Shown: positions 18,865 to 29,992, numbered from the stretch's first letter. The stretch is DNA of 64,000 nucleotides from Pseudomonadota bacterium (GCA_020161775.1 JAIUOW010000002.1:1-64000), one strand, 5' to 3'. Notes: generated from the sequence alone by a model not told the origin. Numbers and translations are program-made.

Positions 18865-20100
18865 ATGCAGGAAGTGGCATTCCGGGAATGGCTGGCAGCC
18901 CGCAGCTGGGGTTTGGCGGTGCGCTACTGCCGCGCCGTGGCCTGGCTGTTGCCACCGGCGGCGCTGGCGGCCAACGCGCCTTACCTGCGCACCAGCGGGT
19001 GGGCTGACGACCCCGGCTTTCTCTGGCTGCTGGCCTGGCAGGTGACGGCCGAGCTGGTCTGCATTGCCACCGTGCTGGCCGACCGCTGGCTGCCCCGGCT
19101 GCGCGGGCGCGAATGGCCGCTGTATGTGTTCTGTGCGGTATTCCTGGCCATGACCACCTGGATCGGGCTGGCCGACGGCGCGTTGCGCGGGGACCTGTCG
19201 CTGTACGCGGCGGGCAGCACGTTCGTGGCCGCCGTCATCTGCACGCCCCGGCCGGTGCGCAGGCCGATGTACGCGCTGAGCTTTGCCGCCCTGGGCGTGG
19301 CCGCAGGGTTTGGCGCGAGCGGCGACGCGGCGGCCACGGTGGCGGCGCTGGTCAACCCGTTTTGCGTGGTGGTGCTGTGCATGGAGCTGGACCGGCTCAC
19401 GCTGTCGCGCGCGCGCACCCTGTACGCGCAGACAAAGCGCGCCGAGGCTGAACGCGAGCGCGCCGACAGCGTGCTGTACGACCTGCTGCCCGTGCACGTG
19501 GCCGAGCAGCTCAAGCAGGGCGAGCGCGCCCCCGCGGTGAAATACGCCAACATGGGCGTGCTGTTCGCTGACATCGCGGGCTTCACGCGCTATGCCAGCC
19601 GCCTGCCGCCGGACGCACTGGTGATGATGCTCAACCAGGTGTTCTCCAGGTTTGACGCGCTGGCGCGCGAGCATGGCGTGGAGAAGATCAAGACGCTTGG
19701 CGATGGCTACATGGCCGTGGCGCACGATGGCGTGCGTGGCCTGTGCGCCCTGGCGCTGGCCATGCATGAGGCCATGGCGGCCTACAACCGGGCCAACGGC
19801 ACCGACCTGAGCCTGCGCATCGGCATCCATGCCGGGCCGGCGGTGGCGGGCGTGATTGGCACGCAGCGGCCGCTGTACGACGCGTGGGGCGACACGGTCA
19901 ACGTCGCCAGCCGGCTGGAGAGCGCCGCGCCGCCCGGTGCCACGCTGGTCAGCGCCGCGGTCCATGCACAGGCGGCGGGGCGCTTCGTGTTTGACGCCGT
20001 GCCCTGCGTGCCGCTGCGCGACTGCGGCAGCGTCAAGGGGTGGTTGTTGCAGGCAGGTGCCGCAGCAGCAGCACCAGCGCGTCAGGCTGCACCAGCTTGA
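18865..20100 (+). CDS. Class III adenylate cyclase with N-terminal membrane domain
   Basis: A 411-residue protein. Residues ~15-190 carry about six hydrophobic segments, and a short coiled-coil-like linker (RAEAERERADSVLYDLLPVH) leads to a class III cyclase domain from about 225. Metal-binding GVLFADIAGFTRYASRLPP, VEKIKTLGDGYMAV with the adenine-selecting Lys, and RPLYDAWGDTVNVASRLES are intact. This predicts ATP to cAMP conversion controlled by a membrane signal. The start is ATG 18865 just after GGGAG. The last 68 bp overlap the 3' end of the convergent nuclease gene. Confidence 0.88.
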   Translation: MQEVAFREWLAARSWGLAVRYCRAVAWLLPPAALAANAPYLRTSGWADDPGFLWLLAWQVTAELVCIATVLADRWLPRLRGREWPLYVFCAVFLAMTTWIGLADGALRGDLSLYAAGSTFVAAVICTPRPVRRPMYALSFAALGVAAGFGASGDAAATVAALVNPFCVVVLCMELDRLTLSRARTLYAQTKRAEAERERADSVLYDLLPVHVAEQLKQGERAPAVKYANMGVLFADIAGFTRYASRLPPDALVMMLNQVFSRFDALAREHGVEKIKTLGDGYMAVAHDGVRGLCALALAMHEAMAAYNRANGTDLSLRIGIHAGPAVAGVIGTQRPLYDAWGDTVNVASRLESAAPPGATLVSAAVHAQAAGRFVFDAVPCVPLRDCGSVKGWLLQAGAAAAAPARQAAPA

Positions 20101-20617
20101 CCTGGTTCGCGCGCGCAAAGCGCTGGGCGTTGTCGCTCAGCGTGCCCAGGGTGACGTACTGGCATTCGCTGGCGCCGCGTGCCTGCATGGCCGCGTGCAG
20201 CTCCTGCAGCGCCTCGATGCCGGGTTTGGCCGCCTTCCAGCGCTTGGCTGCCACCACGGCGGTCTTGCCCTGGCGCGTGAGCACGAAATCGGCAGCGCCA
20301 TCGGTGCGCTCCACCGTGTAGCCGTCGCGCTGCCAGGCCTGCTCCAGCGCGTTCGCAAAATCGCGCCAGGTCATGGCGGACACGGCCCCCAGGATGGCCT
20401 CGGTCTTTTTGGCGCTGGGCGCCTGCAGTTGCTGCCACAGCGCGATGCAGCCGATGACCAGCATCGGGAAGCCACCCATGGCGCCAAAGATCCAGTACTC
20501 GTCGGGCAGCAGTGCCTTGGATGCGCCGGCAAACACGACGGCGATCAGGATGCTGATCCACCACGGCGAGCGCAGCAGGATGGCGAACAGCGAGTTCGGC
20601 GCCATCTTGAATTTCAT
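20033..20617 (-). CDS. Membrane-anchored Mrr-like restriction-endonuclease-fold protein
   Basis: A 194-residue protein with two N-terminal membrane helices (about residues 12-30 and 38-58). An Mrr-type PD-(D/E)xK domain follows (AMTWRDFANALEQAWQRDGY, then AADFVLTRQGKTAVVAAKRW). The usual QxK after the third strand reads AAK here, so one catalytic side chain differs from canonical Mrr. This architecture is widespread in beta-proteobacteria and its role is not established. The start is ATG 20617; longer readings run into the slyD stop region. It is 10 bp after slyD and probably co-transcribed. Confidence 0.75.
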   Translation of the reverse strand: MKFKMAPNSLFAILLRSPWWISILIAVVFAGASKALLPDEYWIFGAMGGFPMLVIGCIALWQQLQAPSAKKTEAILGAVSAMTWRDFANALEQAWQRDGYTVERTDGAADFVLTRQGKTAVVAAKRWKAAKPGIEALQELHAAMQARGASECQYVTLGTLSDNAQRFARANQVKLVQPDALVLLLRHLPATTTP

Positions 20618-20627
20618 GGCGTGGCTT

Positions 20628-21104
20628 TCAGTGGTGGTGGCCGCCCGCGCCGTGCACATGGCGGTGGGCGATCTCTTCGGCCGTGGCGGCGCGCGTGCCC
20701 ACCACCTTCAGCGTGAAGCGCAGCGCCTTGCCGGCCAGCGGATGGTTGCCGTCCAGGTGCACCTCGGGGCCCTTGATCTTCATCACGGTGAACGCGACCA
20801 CCGAGCCATCTTCACCGCGGCCTTCCAGCTGGCCGCCAACCTTCACGCCGGGCGGGAACTGGGTTTTAGGAATGACCTGCACCAGCGATTCATTGCGCAG
20901 GCCAAAGGCGTCTTCAGGGCCGAGGTTCAGCACGACCTGGTAGCCGGGTTCCTGGCCGTCCAGGGCTTCTTCAATCTTCGGCAGCGTGTTCTCGTAGCCG
21001 CCGTGCAGGTAAACCATGGGTTCCTTGCTCTCTTCGATCAGCTTGCCCGTGGGCTCGGCGATCTTGAACTGGAGGGACACAACCGTGTCTTTGGTGATTT
21101 TCAT
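20628..21104 (-). CDS. slyD: FKBP-type peptidyl-prolyl cis-trans isomerase SlyD
   Basis: A 158-residue SlyD-like prolyl isomerase and metallochaperone. It has the N-terminal FKBP half (VVSLQFKIAEPTGKLIEESK, MVYLHGGYENTLPKIEEALD), the inserted IF chaperone domain in the middle (GPEDAFGLRNESLVQVIPKT), and the second FKBP strand segment VHLDGNHPLAGKALRFTLKV. The C-terminus HRHVHGAGGHHH is a short His-rich metal-binding tail, as in SlyD proteins linked to nickel delivery. No hydrogenase genes are nearby. Confidence 0.93.
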   Translation of the reverse strand: MKITKDTVVSLQFKIAEPTGKLIEESKEPMVYLHGGYENTLPKIEEALDGQEPGYQVVLNLGPEDAFGLRNESLVQVIPKTQFPPGVKVGGQLEGRGEDGSVVAFTVMKIKGPEVHLDGNHPLAGKALRFTLKVVGTRAATAEEIAHRHVHGAGGHHH

Positions 21105-21166
21105 TCCGCGATTTTGCCTGTCCGGGCGCAGTACAGTCAGGGGTTGCCGATTTTGAACGCTTATTG

Positions 21167-21802
21167 ATGACTGAACCTGTTGCCCAGCCTGCCAGGCCCA
21201 CCCAACCCGCCGCCAGGGCGAAGCAGCGGCCCGCGCGCCAACCCAGCCCGGTGCTGGAAAAGCTGTTTGCGCTCTATCCCAGGATGTTCGGCGCGCGCTT
21301 TTTGCCGCTGAAGCTGGGCGTGTACCAGGAGCTTCTGGCCCTGCACCCCGAAGAATTCAAGAAGGAAGACCTCAAGATCGCGCTGGGCCAGCATGCCCGG
21401 TCCACGCGCTACCTGGAGGCCGTGGCCATGGGCGAGCAGCGCCATGACCTGAATGCGCAACCCGTGGAGCCCGTGGCCCCCGAGCATGTGCACCACGCCA
21501 TCCTGGAGGTGTTCCGCCGCCGCCAGGCACGCGGGCCGCAAGCGGCGGCCATCTGGCTGCGCGCGCGCTTCGTGGCCGCCATTGAAGCGTCGGGCCTGGC
21601 GCGCGACGCCTACATGGAGCGCATGCCCACGCCCGACCCGGTGGCCGCCGCCGTGCTGGAGGAAGCCTTTGCCGAGATCGGCGAGCGCGCCGCCAAAAAC
21701 GAGGCCCTGCGCCGGGCCTATGCGGCCAGCGGCAAGACGGTGGAAGCGTTTGCCGAGATGTACGGCATGGACCTGGGCGATGTGATCAAGGCCGTGCTGT
21801 AA
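21167..21802 (+). CDS. ProQ/FinO-domain RNA-binding protein
   Basis: A 211-residue basic protein. After a disordered Pro/Ala/Gln-rich N-terminus (~1-27) comes a ProQ/FinO domain: VLEKLFALYPRMFGARFLPL followed by KLGVYQELLALHP and LKIALGQHARSTRYLEAVAM. Members bind structured RNAs and act as sRNA/mRNA chaperones. The C-terminal half (about residues 95-211) is helical, without a recognised domain. The start is ATG 21167; a TTG three bases earlier is possible. The gene is divergent from slyD with a 62-bp gap. Confidence 0.85.
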   Translation: MTEPVAQPARPTQPAARAKQRPARQPSPVLEKLFALYPRMFGARFLPLKLGVYQELLALHPEEFKKEDLKIALGQHARSTRYLEAVAMGEQRHDLNAQPVEPVAPEHVHHAILEVFRRRQARGPQAAAIWLRARFVAAIEASGLARDAYMERMPTPDPVAAAVLEEAFAEIGERAAKNEALRRAYAASGKTVEAFAEMYGMDLGDVIKAVL

Positions 21803-21816
21803 ACCAGCGGGCCGGC

Positions 21817-22587
21817 TTACAGCTGGACCGTTACCTCACCCACCCCGTCAAAGCGCGCAATGACTTGGTCGCCCGCGGCAGCCTTGAGCATGCCGCACCA
21901 GGTGCCGGTGGTGACCACCGTGCCCGCGGGCACGGTCTGGCCGTCGCGTGTGGCATGGCGCAGCCAGGTGGGCAGCAGCCAGGCTGGGTCGCCCAGGGAA
22001 TGGGTGCCGGTGAAGCTTTGTGGGGCCTGCGGCCCAACCGTCACCTCGCAGGTCTGTGCGGACCAGTCGCGCGCCACAAACGGCACCCAGGCGCCCAGCG
22101 CCAGCGCGCCGTGAACCTGCAGGTCGGCCAGCTTGAGCAGCGGTGGCACGCGGGGCAGGCCCTGCCAGCGTGAATCCACCACCTCGATGGAGACCGCCAT
22201 GCCGTCCGGCAGCGCGGTGGCGTTTTCAGGCGTCAGCGCCGCGGCCTGCGCCGGGGTGACGGCCTGGCCCAGCCGCAGGGCGATTTCGGCCTCGATCAGG
22301 CGCAGGTTGAAATGCAGGTCGCGCATGTCGGCGGGGCTGGCGCGCACACCGCTCGCCGGCAGCGGCGCATGGGTCAGCGTGGCGTCGCGCGACGGGCCGC
22401 CGGACTTCCAGTGCCGCGCGACGGCGGGGCCGGCGCTGTCCAGCGCTTGCGCCACCGCGGCCTGCACCGCATAGGCTTCCTGCGGGGTTTGCAGCAGGCC
22501 GGCCAGTGGCTGGGCGTCACAGGGGGTGCGTTCGCGTCGGGCGGTGATGAGCGCCTGTGCGACGGTCTGGATGGCGGCAGTGTTCAT
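21817..22587 (-). CDS. 2-keto-4-pentenoate hydratase / fumarylacetoacetate-hydrolase family protein
   Basis: A 256-residue protein of the MhpD/FAH-type fold. The acidic metal site is seen in LRLIEAEIALRLG and in SIEVVDSRW, and GTVVTTGTWCGMLKAAAGD is the usual C-terminal strand motif. Relatives hydrate 2-oxopent-4-enoate or decarboxylate 2-oxo acids in meta-cleavage pathways. The gene starts 4 bp after the stop of the flavoprotein gene upstream, so it is probably the last gene of the minus-strand phosphonate operon. Its role there is unclear, because no ring-cleavage genes are nearby. Confidence 0.78.
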   Translation of the reverse strand: MNTAAIQTVAQALITARRERTPCDAQPLAGLLQTPQEAYAVQAAVAQALDSAGPAVARHWKSGGPSRDATLTHAPLPASGVRASPADMRDLHFNLRLIEAEIALRLGQAVTPAQAAALTPENATALPDGMAVSIEVVDSRWQGLPRVPPLLKLADLQVHGALALGAWVPFVARDWSAQTCEVTVGPQAPQSFTGTHSLGDPAWLLPTWLRHATRDGQTVPAGTVVTTGTWCGMLKAAAGDQVIARFDGVGEVTVQL

Positions 22588-22591
22588 GGAT

Positions 22592-25003
22592 TCAGGACGG
22601 TGTGGGCCAGCGGTCATGCAGTGTGACAGGAACGCGCTGGCCCCACAGCTCGATGTGGGCGCGTGTGCCGGCATGCGGCTGGTTGGCGCCCGCGCCACGC
22701 ACATAGCCCAGCGCCACGCAGGCGCCGGCCAGCGGGCTCCATCCCACCGATGAGATCTCGCCTACCGTTTCGCCCTCCAGCACGATGGGCTCGCCGCCCC
22801 AGCCAAAGGCCTGCGGGTCGCCAAACACCAGCGTTACCAGCTTCTTGCGCAGCGGCTTGCCCTGCGCGGCCAGCAAGGCGTCGCGGCCCATGAAGTGTGC
22901 GGGCTTGTCCAGCTTGACGCTGAACGCCAGGCCGGCGTCCCATGGCGTTTCATCGGGCCCCAGCTCGGCGCCCCAGGCACGGCGGCCCTGTTCGATGCGC
23001 AGCGCGTCCAGCGCGTAGTAGCCCGCGTCCTTCAAGCCGAGATCGCGCCCGGCTTCGTGCAGCGCCAGATACACATGGCGCGCCATCTCGATCGGCACAT
23101 ACAGCTCAAAGCCCGGCCCGCCCACATAGCTCATGCGCGCGGCGCGCACGCGGGCATGGCCCAGGTCGATTTCCTTCGTCCAGGAAAACCTGAGCGCCTC
23201 GGGTGACAGGTCATCCGGGCTCACGCGCGCCAGCAGTTCGCGTGCCTTCGGCCCCATGACCGACAGCACGCTGTACAGCGCCGACACATCGGTCAGCACG
23301 GCGTGGTCATCAGGCTTGATATGGCGGCTGATCCAGTCAAAGTCGCGCACCGTCTGCGCCGAGCCGGTGACGATGAGGAACTTGTCCGTGGCCTGGCGCA
23401 TCACGGTCAGGTCGCTTTCAATGCCGCCCCGCGCATTGAGCATGGGCGTGTAGACCATCTTGCCCACGGGCACGTCCATCTCGTTGGCGCACAGGCGCTG
23501 CAGCAGGGCCAGCGCGTCGCGGCCCTGGAGCAACAGCTTGCTGAAGGATGTCTGGTCGTAGAGCGCTACCGCCTCGCGCGTGGCACGCTGCTCGGCCTGC
23601 ATCCAGGGCAGCCAGCCGGGCGTGCCCAATGTGGGGTTGGGGCGCCCAGCGCCATCGGGCTTGAAATAGTTGGCGCGCTCCCAGCCGTTCTTGCTGCCGA
23701 ATTCGGCGCCCCTGGCCAGCAGCGTGTCGTATAGCGGCGACGTGCGCAGCGGCCGCGCCGTTTCCAGCTCCTGCCGCGGCCAGCGCATGGCGTAGTGCAG
23801 GCCCAGCGTTTCGCCGGTGCGCTCGGACAGCGCCCGCCGGTTGCCGGTGAAGGCGCCAAAGCGGCGGATGTCCACTTCCCACAAATCCATGGAGGGCTCG
23901 CCGCCCACGATCCATTCGGACATCAGCCGGCCCGCGCCGCCGCTGTTGGCAATGCCGGCGGAGTTGAAGCCCGCGCACACAAAGTAATTGCGCAGTTCCG
24001 GCGCCTCGCCCAGGATGAAATTGCCGTCGGGCGTGAAGCTCTCCGGCCCGTTGAGCAGCATCTTGATTTCCGCCGTTTCCAGGCAGGGCGTGCGCTGCAG
24101 GGCGTTGGTCATCAGGATTTCAAACTGGTCCCAGTCTTCACCCAGCAGCTCGAACTGGAAGGTGGACGGTATCGGGTCCATCGCCCAGGGCTTGGCCTGG
24201 GGCTCAAAGCCGCCCATCACCAGGCCGCCCACTTCTTCCTTGTAATAGATGTAGCCGTCCGGGTCGCGCATCACCGGCAGCATGGGGTGCACGCCGGGGA
24301 TCTTGCCGGTGACGATGTAGAAATGCTCCGCCGAATACAGCGGCACGTTCACGCCTGCCAGCCGGCCAAACTGCCGCGCCCACTGGCCCGCGCAGTTGAC
24401 CAGGGTTTCGCAGCGGACTTCACCCTGGGCGGTGCGCACGCCCACGGCGCGGCCAGCCTCGGTGATCACGCCGGTCACCTCCACGCCCTCGGCCATCTTC
24501 ACGCCGCGGTTGCGCGCGCCCTTGGCCAGCGACATGCACAGGTCGGCCGGGTTGGCCTTGCCGTCGCCCGGCAGCCAGATGGCGCCCGCCAGGTCGTCGG
24601 TGCGCATCACCGGGTATTTGTCTCCGGCCTCGGCGGGCGTGATCTCGTGGCATTCCACGCCAAAGCTGTGGGCCAGCGCCACCTGCTTTTTCAGCATCTT
24701 CATGCGCTCGGGCGTGCGCGCCACGTTCACGCTGCCGCATTGCTTCCAGCCAGTGGCCAGGCCGGTTTCCTGCTCCAGCGTGGAATACAGCTCGATGCCG
24801 TACTTGCTCATGGCCGTCATGCTGCGGTTGGGCCGCATCTGGCCCACCAGGCCGGCCGCGTGCCAGGTGGTGCCGCTGGTCAGCTTGCCCTGCTCCAGCA
24901 GCAGCACGTTGGTCACGCCCAGTTTGGCCAGGTGGTAGGCCACCGAGCAGCCGGCAATGCCGCCGCCGACGATGACGACTTGCGCATGGGAAGGAAGTGT
25001 CAT
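22592..25003 (-). CDS. Dimethylglycine/sarcosine dehydrogenase-like flavoprotein with GcvT domain
   Basis: An 803-residue two-module protein. Residues ~8-400 form a DAO-type FAD domain (VVIVGGGIAGCSVAYHLAKL) with TSGTTWHAAGLVGQ, where the His corresponds to the covalent-FAD residue of dimethylglycine oxidases. Residues ~430-795 form a GcvT/aminomethyltransferase module (YYALDALRIEQGRRAWGAEL, PWDAGLAFSVKLDK) expected to bind tetrahydrofolate. The family demethylates N-methyl amines and passes the one-carbon unit to folate. It sits 4 bp after the EamA gene inside a phosphonate operon, so N-methylated 2-aminoethylphosphonate or a betaine-derived amine is a plausible substrate. The start is ATG 25003. 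Confidence 0.85.
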   Translation of the reverse strand: MTLPSHAQVVIVGGGIAGCSVAYHLAKLGVTNVLLLEQGKLTSGTTWHAAGLVGQMRPNRSMTAMSKYGIELYSTLEQETGLATGWKQCGSVNVARTPERMKMLKKQVALAHSFGVECHEITPAEAGDKYPVMRTDDLAGAIWLPGDGKANPADLCMSLAKGARNRGVKMAEGVEVTGVITEAGRAVGVRTAQGEVRCETLVNCAGQWARQFGRLAGVNVPLYSAEHFYIVTGKIPGVHPMLPVMRDPDGYIYYKEEVGGLVMGGFEPQAKPWAMDPIPSTFQFELLGEDWDQFEILMTNALQRTPCLETAEIKMLLNGPESFTPDGNFILGEAPELRNYFVCAGFNSAGIANSGGAGRLMSEWIVGGEPSMDLWEVDIRRFGAFTGNRRALSERTGETLGLHYAMRWPRQELETARPLRTSPLYDTLLARGAEFGSKNGWERANYFKPDGAGRPNPTLGTPGWLPWMQAEQRATREAVALYDQTSFSKLLLQGRDALALLQRLCANEMDVPVGKMVYTPMLNARGGIESDLTVMRQATDKFLIVTGSAQTVRDFDWISRHIKPDDHAVLTDVSALYSVLSVMGPKARELLARVSPDDLSPEALRFSWTKEIDLGHARVRAARMSYVGGPGFELYVPIEMARHVYLALHEAGRDLGLKDAGYYALDALRIEQGRRAWGAELGPDETPWDAGLAFSVKLDKPAHFMGRDALLAAQGKPLRKKLVTLVFGDPQAFGWGGEPIVLEGETVGEISSVGWSPLAGACVALGYVRGAGANQPHAGTRAHIELWGQRVPVTLHDRWPTPS

Positions 25004-25007
25004 GGTG

Positions 25008-25850
25008 CTATCCAAGCCTTAGTGCCATCACGCCCGCAACAATGACCGCCGTGCCGAGAGCGCGGCGCAAGGTGAATGCTTCTTTCAGGAACCAGCTGCC
25101 CAGCAGCGCCGCGAACAGCACAGACGTTTCGCGCAGGGCCGCCACCGTGGCCACTGGCGCGCGCGTCATGGCCCACAGCGCAATGCCATAGGAGCCAAAC
25201 GATGCCAGCGCGCCGCCCATGGCCAGCGGCCAGCGCTTTTTGGCATAGGGCCACACCGCGCCACGCCGGCGCGCCAGCACGATCAGCGCAAACGGCCAGC
25301 CGTCCAGCACGAACAGCGTCACCACGTACTGCAGCGCATTGCCCGACAGGCGCGCGCCGATCGCGTCCACCACGGTGTAGATGGCAATGATCACGGCGTT
25401 GGTCAGCGCAAAGCGCACGGCGCGCGGTGACTCCATGGCGTGGCGGCTCAGGCCCAGGGTGAGCACGCCGCAACACACGCCCAGCACGCCGGCCCAGGCG
25501 ATGGGTGAGAGGCTTTCACCCACGGTGAAGGTGGCCGTCAGCGCCACCAGCAGCGGCGCCGTGCCGCGCATCAGCGGGTAAGTTAGGCCCAGGTCGCCGT
25601 GCTTGTAGGCGCCGGTCAGTGCGATGTAGTAGCCGATGTGGATGACCGTGGACGCGATGATGTAGGGCCACGCCGCCGCGGGCGGCCAGCCCATGACCAT
25701 GACCGCAGGCACGGCCAGCAGCGAGCCGATCAGGTGGATCAGCGCGGTGTCCATGGCCTTGTCGGTGCTGGACTTGACCAGCGCATTCCAGCTGGCGTGC
25801 AGCAGGGCACCGAACAGCACCAGCCCCACCACGCTCCAGGTCAAGGTCAT
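25008..25850 (-). CDS. EamA/DMT-family transporter
   Basis: A 280-residue inner-membrane protein with about ten hydrophobic segments and the internal duplication of EamA transporters (WNALVKSSTDKAMDTALIHL; YPLMRGTAPLLVAL; ALRETSVLFAALLGSWFLKE). The family exports or imports small metabolites. The start at 25850 overlaps the HD-gene stop by ATGA and its stop is 4 bp before the flavoprotein start, so it belongs to the phosphonate operon. The substrate is unknown; an amino- or methylamino-phosphonate is possible. Confidence 0.85.
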   Translation of the reverse strand: MTLTWSVVGLVLFGALLHASWNALVKSSTDKAMDTALIHLIGSLLAVPAVMVMGWPPAAAWPYIIASTVIHIGYYIALTGAYKHGDLGLTYPLMRGTAPLLVALTATFTVGESLSPIAWAGVLGVCCGVLTLGLSRHAMESPRAVRFALTNAVIIAIYTVVDAIGARLSGNALQYVVTLFVLDGWPFALIVLARRRGAVWPYAKKRWPLAMGGALASFGSYGIALWAMTRAPVATVAALRETSVLFAALLGSWFLKEAFTLRRALGTAVIVAGVMALRLG

Positions 25851-26398
25851 GGGGCCAGAGCGCAGCGGCGTGCACGTTCCATGAAATGGGCCAGGCCGGG
25901 TGTGGCCAGACCCTCTGCCTTGGCCAGGTCGTCCCAGATGCGCAGCCGCACGGCGGCTTCGGCGCCCGGCTGGCGGATGAAGGCCTCGGCCTGGCTGGGG
26001 CTGAAGACGCCGCCTTGCAGGGCCAGCGACCGCCTGGAGTCGTCCGACAGCGCCGCAAAATAATCCGCCCGCGTGGCGCACAGGTAGCGCTTGGCGTTCA
26101 CATGCAGCTTGATCGGCTCCAGCACCTCGTCGCCAAACAGCCCGCGCAGGAACGGCAGCGCGCGGTACTGGTGCACATCGTCCACGCCCTGCAGCGTGGG
26201 CGTGGCGCCCAGGTCATGCAGCAAATGACCCAGGTCGTGCAGCAGCGCGGCGGTCACCAGCGCGTCGCTGGCGCCTTCGTTTTCGGCCAGCATGGCGCTT
26301 TGCAGCGCATGCTCCAGCTGCGTGACGGGCTCGCCGGTGTACTGTTCGCCACCCTTGTCGGCGAACAGCTGTTCGATGTCCTGGAGGCTCAGACCCAT
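25847..26398 (-). CDS. HD-domain hydrolase of the phosphonate-operon-associated family
   Basis: A 183-residue HD-domain protein of the 'phosphonate degradation operons associated HDIG' family. The metal ligands are seen in EHALQSAMLAENEGASDALV (His) and AALLHDLGHLLHDLG (HD), with downstream HQYRALPFLRGLFGDEVLEP and HVNAKRYLCA. PhnZ, a mixed-valent di-iron oxygenase cleaving the C-P bond of 1-hydroxy-2-aminoethylphosphonate, is the best-known relative. Its partner PhnY* dioxygenase is absent in this window. The start at 26398 overlaps the phnY stop by 10 bp, so translation is coupled. Confidence 0.85.
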   Translation of the reverse strand: MGLSLQDIEQLFADKGGEQYTGEPVTQLEHALQSAMLAENEGASDALVTAALLHDLGHLLHDLGATPTLQGVDDVHQYRALPFLRGLFGDEVLEPIKLHVNAKRYLCATRADYFAALSDDSRRSLALQGGVFSPSQAEAFIRQPGAEAAVRLRIWDDLAKAEGLATPGLAHFMERARRCALAP

Positions 26399-27846
26399 GG
26401 CAAGGAATAGGTCTTGAGGTTGGTGAAGCTCTTGATCGCTTCCTGCACACCTTCCTTGTACCCCAGGCCCGAATCCTTGATGCCGCCAAACGGCGTCAGC
26501 TCCAGACGGTAGCCGGGTACCTCGCGCACGTTGACCGTGCCCACGTGCAGCTCGTTCACAAAGCGGGTGATGTAGTCCAGCCGGTTGGTGCACACCGAGC
26601 TGGACAGGCCATAGGCCGTGCCGTTGGAGATGCGGATGGCGTCGTCAATGTCCTTGAAGCGGATGATGGGTGACACCGGGCCAAAGGTTTCCTCCAGCGC
26701 CACGGTCATGGAAGGCTGAACGTTGTCCAGCACGGTGGGCGCATACAACGCGCCCTGGCGCTGGTTGCCCACCAGCAGCCTGGCGCCCTGGGCCACGGCC
26801 TCATTGACGCGTGACTCGAACAGCATCGCGGCCGGCTCGTCGATCACGGTGCCCATGTCGTTGGCCTTGTCCGCCGGGTCGCCGTATTTCCAGGCGCGGG
26901 TCTTCTCGGCCACCTGCTCCACAAACTGCGCGGCCACCGATTCATGCACCAGCATGCGCTTGATGGCCGTGCAGCGCTGGCCGGAATTCTTGTAGCTGCC
27001 CTGCACCGCCAGCGTGGATGCCTCGTCGATGTCGGCGTCTTCCATCACGATGATGGGGTCGTTGCCGCCCAGCTCCAGCACCATGCGGCGGTAGCCCGCC
27101 TTGTGAGCGATGTACTTGCCGATGGCCACGCCGCCGGTGAACGTCACCAGGTCCACATGCTCGTTGGTGATCAGCTCGTCGGCGATCTCGCGCGGGTCGC
27201 CGGTGATGACGCTCAGCATCTGCGGCGGCAGGCCCGCCTCGTACAGGATGTCGGCAAACAGGATGGCCGAGAACGGCACCTTCTCGGACGGCTTGAGCAC
27301 CATGCGGTTGTTGGTGGCAATGCTGGGCACTACCTTGTGCGCCACCTGGTTCATCGGGTGGTTGAACGGCGTGATGGCGGTGATCACGCCCAAGAGCGGC
27401 GCGCGCTGCGTGTACACGCGGCGCTTCTTGCCATGGTGCGTCAGGTCGCAGCTGAAGATCTGGCCGTCGTCCTTGAGCACCTCGTTGGCGCCGAACAGCA
27501 GCACGTCGCTCACGCGGCCGGCTTCGTACAGCGCGTCCTTCTGGCACAGGCCGGCCTCGGCGGTGATGAGGTCGGCCACCTCCTGCACGCGCGACGCGAT
27601 GATGGCCGCGGCCTTGTTGAGGATGGCCGCGCGCTCAAAGCGTGTGAGCCGGGGCTGGTAGGCATGCGCCGCGGCATAGGTCTGGCGCACCTCTTCCAGC
27701 GTGGCCTTGGGCACGCTGCCGATCTGCTCGCCGGTGTAGGGGTTGTGCACGGCGATGGCGCGCTCGCGACCGGCGCCGACCTTCTGGCCGGCGATGCGCA
27801 TGGCGTCCAGCGCGTGGTCGCGGATGTAGCTGTTGATGTCACTCAT
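26389..27846 (-). CDS. phnY: Phosphonoacetaldehyde dehydrogenase
   Basis: A 485-residue NAD-dependent aldehyde dehydrogenase predicted to oxidise phosphonoacetaldehyde to phosphonoacetate. The catalytic Cys lies in NSGQRCTAIKRML and the general-base Glu in LELGGNDPIIV. The PhnY-like segments THHGKKRRVYTQRAPLLGVI and NVREVPGYRLELTPFGGIKD are present. The context with phnA upstream and phnW in the divergent arm fixes the role. The start is ATG 27846; longer readings run into the REP element. Confidence 0.93.
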   Translation of the reverse strand: MSDINSYIRDHALDAMRIAGQKVGAGRERAIAVHNPYTGEQIGSVPKATLEEVRQTYAAAHAYQPRLTRFERAAILNKAAAIIASRVQEVADLITAEAGLCQKDALYEAGRVSDVLLFGANEVLKDDGQIFSCDLTHHGKKRRVYTQRAPLLGVITAITPFNHPMNQVAHKVVPSIATNNRMVLKPSEKVPFSAILFADILYEAGLPPQMLSVITGDPREIADELITNEHVDLVTFTGGVAIGKYIAHKAGYRRMVLELGGNDPIIVMEDADIDEASTLAVQGSYKNSGQRCTAIKRMLVHESVAAQFVEQVAEKTRAWKYGDPADKANDMGTVIDEPAAMLFESRVNEAVAQGARLLVGNQRQGALYAPTVLDNVQPSMTVALEETFGPVSPIIRFKDIDDAIRISNGTAYGLSSSVCTNRLDYITRFVNELHVGTVNVREVPGYRLELTPFGGIKDSGLGYKEGVQEAIKSFTNLKTYSLPWV

Positions 27847-27850
27847 GGCG

Positions 27851-27937
27851 GTCATCCCGGACTTGATCCGGGATCCATGTCCCGCCGGGCGTGATGGTGC
27901 CGCAGTGAAGTGGATTGCAGGTCGAGCCCGCAATGAC
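27851..27937. repeat. Palindromic REP-like element, copy 2
   Basis: It has the same GTCATCCCGG start, CTTGA spacer, GGATCCATGT word and CCCGCAATGAC end as the copy at 5871-5942, but a longer centre. It lies in the 98-bp gap between phnA and phnY, inside a transcribed operon. Confidence 0.75.
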
Positions 27938-27944
27938 AAAGTCA

Positions 27945-29946
<2,002 letters not shown>

Positions 29947-29954
29947 CAGGCCAG

Positions 29955-29992
29955 ATTGTCAACAATCTACAAATAACAATTGACAACAAATT
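29955..29992. promoter_or_regulatory. Candidate PhnR operators between phnR and phnS
   Basis: Two related AT-rich near-palindromes are seen in a GC-rich genome: ATTGTCAACAAT (29955-29966) and AATTGACAACAAATT (29978-29992). Both contain TTGTC/GACAA half-sites of the kind bound by FadR-type GntR dimers. They flank the divergent promoter region 9-46 bp upstream of the phnR start. Binding by PhnR is inferred. Confidence 0.5.
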
